The notes under the pieces: generated by a model | Seen by the model: the letters and a program-made list of their open reading frames with translations, nothing else | What the model was told of the DNA's origin: nothing | Database searches by the model: none | From: CAIOZW01 sp049318845 | GTDB taxonomy: Bacteria; Acidobacteriota; Blastocatellia; RBC074 | NCBI GenBank assembly: GCA_049318845.1 | Contig: JBMOFH010000126.1 | Coordinates: 1 to 10,688 of the forward strand | Direction of reading: 5' to 3' | Length of the DNA stretch: 10,688 nucleotides | Made by a program: the position numbers and the translations under genes | Shown: positions 6,879-10,688 of the stretch, piece after piece | Position numbering within the stretch: position 1 is the stretch's first letter | How the letters are laid out: every line of letters begins with the position of its first letter

Positions 6879-8174
6879 GTGTTGAACGAACCAGAGAACA
6901 TTAATGACGACTTCAGTCCGGCACTCCGGCGCCACCTGCGCGGGCGGGTTGCAGTCGAGTGCTCAGGGATCGATGCTGACCTCGCGGCGGCCTACCTTGA
7001 ACGGGCACTGACCGGACTGGTGTGCCGTCAGTTCGAGGACCATCTGGCTGGTTGTCCGCCCTGCCGGCGGGGACTGCTCGAATTGTCCCAGCTCGATCTG
7101 TTGTTTGGTGGGGATACAGCGCCTGCTGTGGTCTCCCAAGCTCCTCTCCCACAGGCCGATCGCGGGCGTAGGATGGGAGATTGGCTAAGAGGCTTCGATC
7201 TGGCTGGGTTACTGGGACTTCGTGGTGGGTTCAGCCTGCCGATGGTTGGCCTTGCCTCGGCGGCGGTGGTGTTGATTGTGAGTGGTGTCGTCTGGCAGTT
7301 GCGGCGTGAGCCTGCGACCGGGTTCAGCCAGCAGATTGCCGTCAATCAGAATTCATTGCCGGGCGACCTGTCCCGGACACAGTCGGTTGAATCTCCGGCA
7401 GCAGTTGTCACCGAGGGCGGGACCAACAAAGCTTTAGAATCGGCCAGTCAGGAACTTCCCGCTAATTTGCCGCGCAATCAAAAAGACACGCTCGCCGGGA
7501 AGTTGCCGGCGATTCAGTCGGTGAGCCAGTCCGATGTTGCAGAGTCGGGGGCGCGTCGGGCGGCAACGGGACTTCAGGCGCGGAGCAGTTCGCCAGATCA
7601 GAAGAGGGCAGATCAGAAGGTCTCAAATCTGAGGGTCTCAGATCAGAGGGTCTCAGATCTGAAAGGGTCAGATCTGAAAGGGTCAGATCTGAAGGGGGCC
7701 GATCTGAAGCTAGTGGTAATGCCGAATATGACGGAGATTCCGCCAATGGTCGCGGTCTCGCGTCTGGTTCCGAAACCGGAAGACAACCCCATGCGCATCC
7801 TCCAGCTTCCGGAGTCACGGAGCCGGCGATTGGCTGAAGACTCCTCCCAGTTTCGTTATGGACGCATGGTCGGAGGTTTCATGCCGCAGGGCAGAGCACG
7901 GCTGTCGACCGAACTGACCGATCGGCTCAATTCCGCCCAGGTACGGCGTATACTCGATAAGACTTTTACTTTCAATGGCCATTCGTGGGTCGATGACGCC
8001 TATCAGAATCTGACGACTGTCAGTGGAACGGTCAACCTGAGCGTCGGTGACGCCACCTACGACAAACTTGTCGCCGAGTTTCCAGTGCTCCGCGACTATT
8101 TCTCGCTGCGACCTGTCGTTCTCGTCTGGCGTGGAAGGGTGTATCGGGTTAGTGGGCAGGTTTCAGGTCGGTAA
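6879..8174 (+). CDS. Probable transmembrane anti-sigma factor with zf-HC2 zinc finger and pentapeptide repeat linker
   Basis: The start is taken as GTG 6879; a TGA closes the frame at 6849 and TTG 6882 is the next choice. Neither has a good Shine-Dalgarno sequence. The product is 431 aa. The N-terminal cytoplasmic part carries the anti-sigma zinc motif H55-x3-C59-x2-C62 (HLAGCPPC), with C28 a possible fourth ligand. One transmembrane helix lies at about 119-139, followed by Arg-rich residues. The external part starts with a Ser/Gln-rich linker, then a pentapeptide-coding repeat at residues 240-279, and ends in a compact domain at about 355-431 (KTFTF, WVDDAY, VVLVWRGRVYRV). That domain resembles a C-terminal module I recall from acidobacterial membrane proteins, not a named family. 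By family behaviour the N-terminal domain would sequester the sigma factor encoded just upstream. The external domain probably senses or transmits an envelope signal, possibly through regulated proteolysis. Confidence 0.82.
   Translation: MLNEPENINDDFSPALRRHLRGRVAVECSGIDADLAAAYLERALTGLVCRQFEDHLAGCPPCRRGLLELSQLDLLFGGDTAPAVVSQAPLPQADRGRRMGDWLRGFDLAGLLGLRGGFSLPMVGLASAAVVLIVSGVVWQLRREPATGFSQQIAVNQNSLPGDLSRTQSVESPAAVVTEGGTNKALESASQELPANLPRNQKDTLAGKLPAIQSVSQSDVAESGARRAATGLQARSSSPDQKRADQKVSNLRVSDQRVSDLKGSDLKGSDLKGADLKLVVMPNMTEIPPMVAVSRLVPKPEDNPMRILQLPESRSRRLAEDSSQFRYGRMVGGFMPQGRARLSTELTDRLNSAQVRRILDKTFTFNGHSWVDDAYQNLTTVSGTVNLSVGDATYDKLVAEFPVLRDYFSLRPVVLVWRGRVYRVSGQVSGR
7596..7715 (+). repeat. 15-bp minisatellite (8 units) coding pentapeptides in the anti-sigma gene
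   Basis: Eight 15-bp units run without gap from 7596, with consensus GATCWGAARGGKYCA. The unit length is a multiple of three, so copy-number change keeps the frame. The encoded pentapeptides begin as D-Q/L-K/R-x-x and become regular in the later units: DLKGS, DLKGS, DLKGA. Unit junctions contain the perfect palindrome TCAGATCTGA. Units 5 and 6 are identical over 15 bp, consistent with recent duplication. The later units match the A/S-D-L-x-x consensus of pentapeptide-repeat proteins, though there are too few for a full solenoid. Confidence 0.9.
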
Positions 8175-8208
8175 TCGACAGAATATCATCGTCGTCATCA
8201 CAAATAGC

Positions 8209-8254
8209 AGAAGGCGGAACCGCTCTCCAAAATGGAAGTTGGGTTCCGCCTTTT
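8209..8254 (+). terminator. Rho-independent terminator after the anti-sigma gene
   Basis: AAGGCGGAACC (8211-8221) pairs perfectly with GGTTCCGCCTT (8242-8252). The 11-bp stem extends by a G-T and an A-T pair at the base. A T-rich run (TTTTCTCTTT, 8251-8260) follows. The 20-nt loop can fold a small inner stem (TCCA with TGGA). The structure starts 35 bp after the anti-sigma stop codon and ends the sigma/anti-sigma transcription unit. The reverse strand lacks a comparable T run, so it is mainly one-directional. Confidence 0.88.
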
Positions 8255-8263
8255 CTCTTTGTC

Positions 8264-8290
8264 GTCATTATCTGGCCTGTCATTATCTGG
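8264..8290. repeat. Paired 12-bp direct repeats upstream of the M28 peptidase promoter
   Basis: GTCATTATCTGG occurs at 8264-8275 and again at 8279-8290, separated by CCT, giving a 15-bp period. The pair ends 28 bp before the putative -35 element at 8319. This is a plausible site for an activator or repressor binding side by side. No known regulator consensus is recognised. Confidence 0.6.
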
Positions 8291-8318
8291 GTCACCGCTG
8301 CTTCTCGCGACTTTCGCT

Positions 8319-8347
8319 TTACCACGATTATCGCCTGACCATATAAT
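8319..8347 (+). promoter_or_regulatory. Sigma70-type promoter for the M28 peptidase gene
   Basis: TTACCA (8319-8324, 4 of 6 matches to TTGACA) and a perfect TATAAT (8342-8347) are separated by exactly 17 bp. Transcription would start near 8354, giving a leader of about 64 nt before the GTG start at 8418. Its place between a strong terminator and the next gene supports the call. It also argues against a peptidase start upstream at 8232. Confidence 0.65.
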
Positions 8348-8417
8348 CGAAGACGGATTTTCGGCGATTCCGCGTCCCGCCGGGAGACAGTTTACATCAC
8401 GGAGTGTGCTTATTATC

Positions 8418-9791
8418 GTGAAGAGAACCATCTTTTTACTTGTTTTGATCATCTTGTATCCGCTGACCGGCAGTGGCGTCGAGCCTGCACGTCAGCTCCA
8501 GGCTGGGAGCCGCCTCAATCCGCAGATTGAAAAGATCCTTGGGGAGATTTCGCCGGTGCGGATCGAAGCGAGCGTGCGGAAGCTGGTTGGATTTGGAACG
8601 CGTCACACGCTTGGTTCGGCCGATGACCCGCGACGCGGGATCGGCGCGGCCCGGCGCTGGATCCGGGAAGAGTTTGAGAGCTACAGTCGTGAGTCTGGCG
8701 GTCGGTTGAAGGTTACGGAAGACTCGTTCATCCAGCAGCCAACAGCGAGGGTCAGGCAGGCCGTCAATATCGTCAATATTGTCGCGACGCTCGAGGGGAC
8801 TCAGCCGGAGTCGAAGGATCGACTGGTGGTTGTCTCCGGACATTACGATTCGATCTGTTATCCGTACGACGACACGCAGTGCGATGCGCCCGGGGCGAGC
8901 GATGACGCCTCCGGAACCGCGGCGGTGCTTGAAATGGCGCGTGTCATGTCAAAGTACCAGTTCGATGCGACGATCGTCTTTCTGACCGTTGCCGGAGAAG
9001 AGCAGGGGCTGCTTGGATCGACACACTGGGCCGAAGAGGCAAAGAAGCGACAGGCGCGGATCGAGGCAATGATCACCAACGATATCATCGGCAATACAAT
9101 TGGTGGCAATGGCGTTCGCGACAATTCAAGGCTCCGTGTCTTCTCTGAAGGGGTGCCATCGAATGAGTCGCCGGCCGATGCCCGTACGCGACAGTCGGTT
9201 GGGGGGGAGAATGACAGCCCGTCACGTCAGCTTGCGCGCTACATTCGAGATATCGGCGAGCGTTATCTCAACAACTTCCGGGTTACCCTCGTCTTTCGTC
9301 GCGATCGATATGGACGTGGTGGGGATCATATTCCATTCCTGCAGGCAGGCTTTCCGGCTGTTCGCTTTACCGAGCCGAACGAGGATTTCACCCGCCAGCA
9401 TCAGCGCGTCCACGAGGAGAATGGCGTCAGGTATGGCGATGTGGTCGAGATGGTCGACTTCGACTATATCGCGAAGGTCGCGCGCGTCAATGCCGCCGCC
9501 ATCGCCGGAATTGCGCTTGCCCCGGCTTCACCGGCGGGCCTGACCTTCAAAACGGCCCGTCAGCAGTACGATACCGTCCTGACCTGGAGCCCCGCGCCCG
9601 AGCCGGATGTGATTGGTTACCGTATTCTCTGGCGTGAGACCTGGCAGCCTTTCTGGGAGCAGAGCCTCGAAGTTGGCAAAGTGACTGAGGTGACGCTTCC
9701 CGGACTCTCCAAGGACGACTACTTTTTCGCCGTCCAGGCCATCGACAGGGATGGAAATGCCGGAGTTCCGACATTTCCGCGATCGCGTTGA
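8418..9791 (+). CDS. Secreted M28-family zinc metallopeptidase with C-terminal fibronectin-like domain
   Basis: The start is set at GTG 8418, which yields a textbook signal peptide: MKR followed by a hydrophobic run FLLVLIILYPL. GGAG at 8401-8404 lies upstream with a longish 13-nt spacer. The open frame reaches back to ATG 8232, but that codon sits in the terminator loop and before the promoter. GTG 8406 is a close alternative. The protein has 457 aa from 8418. All M28 metal-site residues are visible: H142 in SGHYDS, D162/D163 in GASDDASG, E194-E195 in AGEEQG, D222 in NDIIG and H304 in GGDHIPF. An active two-zinc aminopeptidase or carboxypeptidase acting in the periplasm or outside the cell is expected. 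Residues about 370-457 form a fibronectin type III-like module (VLTWSPAPEPDVIGYRILWR). C147 and C155 lie between the first two metal ligands and could form a disulfide. The substrate is unknown. Confidence 0.9.
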   Translation: MKRTIFLLVLIILYPLTGSGVEPARQLQAGSRLNPQIEKILGEISPVRIEASVRKLVGFGTRHTLGSADDPRRGIGAARRWIREEFESYSRESGGRLKVTEDSFIQQPTARVRQAVNIVNIVATLEGTQPESKDRLVVVSGHYDSICYPYDDTQCDAPGASDDASGTAAVLEMARVMSKYQFDATIVFLTVAGEEQGLLGSTHWAEEAKKRQARIEAMITNDIIGNTIGGNGVRDNSRLRVFSEGVPSNESPADARTRQSVGGENDSPSRQLARYIRDIGERYLNNFRVTLVFRRDRYGRGGDHIPFLQAGFPAVRFTEPNEDFTRQHQRVHEENGVRYGDVVEMVDFDYIAKVARVNAAAIAGIALAPASPAGLTFKTARQQYDTVLTWSPAPEPDVIGYRILWRETWQPFWEQSLEVGKVTEVTLPGLSKDDYFFAVQAIDRDGNAGVPTFPRSR

Positions 9792-9844
9792 GTCGATTGG
9801 CGGAATGGCAACGCCCGGCCTGTTTCATCCCCCGTGGAGACATT

Positions 9845-10573
9845 ATGAAGTATCTGTCGACATTGATTCTCTCTTCGCTGATCCTGCCCGCCGCCGTGCA
9901 GATTGGTCTTGCACAGCAACCGGTGAAGCGCCCGGTCAGGAATCCGCCGCAATACCCAAATATCATCGATCTGGATAACAAGGAGAGCCCGGCACCTGCC
10001 AGCGGTGAAAGCCCGGAGGATAAGGCACTTGCCATCCAGACCGCCCAGTCGGAGGCGCTGCTGAAGGCGGTTGAATCCCTGACCGGGGAGATGCGTTCAC
10101 TGGTCAGAGAGATTCGAACCATGAATCTGCGTCAGCAGACGCAGCTCGATATCACTCGTGTCTCCGGGCTCGGTCCGCGGATCGATGGGATGAACGGTGA
10201 ACTGCGTGGCATTCGCGAACGTCTCAGCTCGCTGAGCGTCGACGAGCAGAATCTTGGTCAGCTCATGACACGCGAGAGCCTGATCTCACAAAGCTCGATC
10301 ATCGGCACTCTCGATCGTGAGAAGACCATGGAGCAGATCCGTACTCAGCATGAGACGAAACTCCGCTTTATCCTTGCCGACAAAGAGCGCCTCCAGCGCA
10401 CGGAAAACGAACTGATCGGACAGCTCCAGTACTATCAGAACCTTCAGGATGAAGCTGAGAAGAGGATCAGAATGTCAGAAGATCTGATCCGCCGCCTTGA
10501 AGAGAGTCGCGAACTCCAGACTTCCGAAACGAAGGGGGCCCCGAAGCCCCAGCAGAAGCCCGAGCAGAAATAG
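9845..10573 (+). CDS. Secreted coiled-coil protein of unknown function
   Basis: ATG 9845 is chosen because GGAG (9836-9839) precedes it by 5 nt and the product then begins with a clean signal peptide, MKYLSTLILSSLILP, with probable cleavage after GLA (residue 23). The frame is open further upstream to TTG 9788, which would add 19 residues ahead of the signal peptide and overlap the peptidase stop. The mature protein has a Pro-rich start (QQPVKRPVRNPPQYPN), then heptad-like, charged helical segments over about residues 60-225 with many Glu, Gln, Arg and Leu, and a Lys/Gln/Pro-rich tail. No enzymatic motif or named family is recognised. It follows the M28 peptidase by 53 bp and is likely co-transcribed with it. 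A periplasmic scaffold or envelope role is inferred only from the signal peptide and coiled coil. Confidence 0.85.
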   Translation: MKYLSTLILSSLILPAAVQIGLAQQPVKRPVRNPPQYPNIIDLDNKESPAPASGESPEDKALAIQTAQSEALLKAVESLTGEMRSLVREIRTMNLRQQTQLDITRVSGLGPRIDGMNGELRGIRERLSSLSVDEQNLGQLMTRESLISQSSIIGTLDREKTMEQIRTQHETKLRFILADKERLQRTENELIGQLQYYQNLQDEAEKRIRMSEDLIRRLEESRELQTSETKGAPKPQQKPEQK

Positions 10574-10651
10574 GATCCGTTTCGCACCAAATTTGCCTTG
10601 ATCAATAGATAATAACAGTTGAGCTAGCAGCCAATTTTCAGGAGGAATAAC

Positions 10652-10688
10652 ATGAGCCAGGATGGCATCAGACGTCGGGATTTTATCA
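10652..10688 (+). CDS. Start of a Tat-signal protein (3' end outside window)
   Basis: Only 12 codons are visible: MSQDGIRRRDFI. A strong Shine-Dalgarno sequence, AGGAGG at 10640-10645, precedes the ATG by 6 nt. The RRRDF pattern close to the N-terminus fits a twin-arginine export signal (consensus S/T-R-R-x-F-L-K), seen on folded cofactor-containing enzymes such as Gfo/Idh/MocA-type oxidoreductases. The family cannot be determined from this piece. The 78-bp gap before it contains no convincing promoter, so it may belong to the same transcription unit as the peptidase and coiled-coil genes. Confidence 0.75.
   Translation, partial: MSQDGIRRRDFI

Noticed and set aside
7596..7715. The repeat array as a CRISPR
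   Set aside because: The units are directly adjacent, 15 bp long, have no spacers and are in frame within a coding gene.
7462..7818. Minus-strand open frame that also encodes SDL-type pentapeptide repeats
   Set aside because: It mirrors the 15-bp minisatellite, whose palindromic TCAGATCTGA junction gives SDL-like codons on both strands. It has no flanking domain and lies inside the anti-sigma gene.
8232..8417. Upstream extension of the M28 peptidase to ATG 8232
   Set aside because: That ATG lies in the loop of the terminator and upstream of the promoter at 8319-8347. The extension would bury the signal peptide 62 residues in.
9788..9844. TTG 9788 as start of the coiled-coil gene, overlapping the peptidase stop
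   Set aside because: ATG 9845 has GGAG at good spacing and begins a clean signal peptide, whereas the extra 19 residues look like translated intergenic DNA.
10574..10651. Promoter at GATAAT (10608-10613) before the Tat-signal gene
   Set aside because: No -35-like hexamer lies at 15-19 bp spacing, so the match is probably chance in an AT-rich gap.

Overview
The window is a G+C-rich (roughly 60% by eye), densely coding bacterial segment in which every credible gene lies on the + strand. Gene content suggests a Gram-negative soil or freshwater bacterium, most likely Acidobacteriota (Blastocatellia-like). The indicators are an AsmA-like inner-membrane protein, a divergent CutC-family protein, an ECF-type sigma factor paired with a zinc-finger anti-sigma gene, a secreted M28 peptidase with a fibronectin-like tail, and a Tat-exported protein. 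This placement comes from remembered family distributions, not from a marker gene.

Layout. (1) 1-1611: C-terminal part of a large surface or secreted protein with Ig-like modules and an unnamed C-terminal region. (2) 1612-1875: noncoding, with a 12-bp tandem duplication, a TATAAT box and a GC hairpin followed by T5. (3) 1876-4854: AsmA-family protein of 992 aa. (4) 4855-4929: short gap made largely of 13-bp repeats carrying AAAGG, then a CutC-family gene with a TTG start (4930-5676). (5) 5835-6791 and 6879-8174: sigma factor and its probable membrane anti-sigma factor, the latter containing an in-frame 15-bp minisatellite coding pentapeptides. A clear intrinsic terminator closes this unit. 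(6) 8264-8347: a pair of 12-bp direct repeats and a well-spaced sigma70-type promoter, then a secreted M28 metallopeptidase (8418-9791), a secreted coiled-coil protein (9845-10573), and the first codons of a Tat-signal protein (10652 to the window edge).

How the genes may work together. The sigma/anti-sigma pair is a self-contained envelope signalling module, and its target genes cannot be read from the sequence. The terminator at 8209-8254 and the promoter at 8319-8347 separate it from the peptidase unit. AsmA and CutC are close enough to share a transcript, but their functions are not obviously linked. Most of the window is ordinary chromosomal content for this kind of organism. I see no CRISPR array, transposase, tRNA, rRNA, phage gene or defence system. 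The points most worth a second look are the pentapeptide minisatellite in the anti-sigma factor, the SD-like repeat array before cutC, and the cysteine-poor CutC variant.
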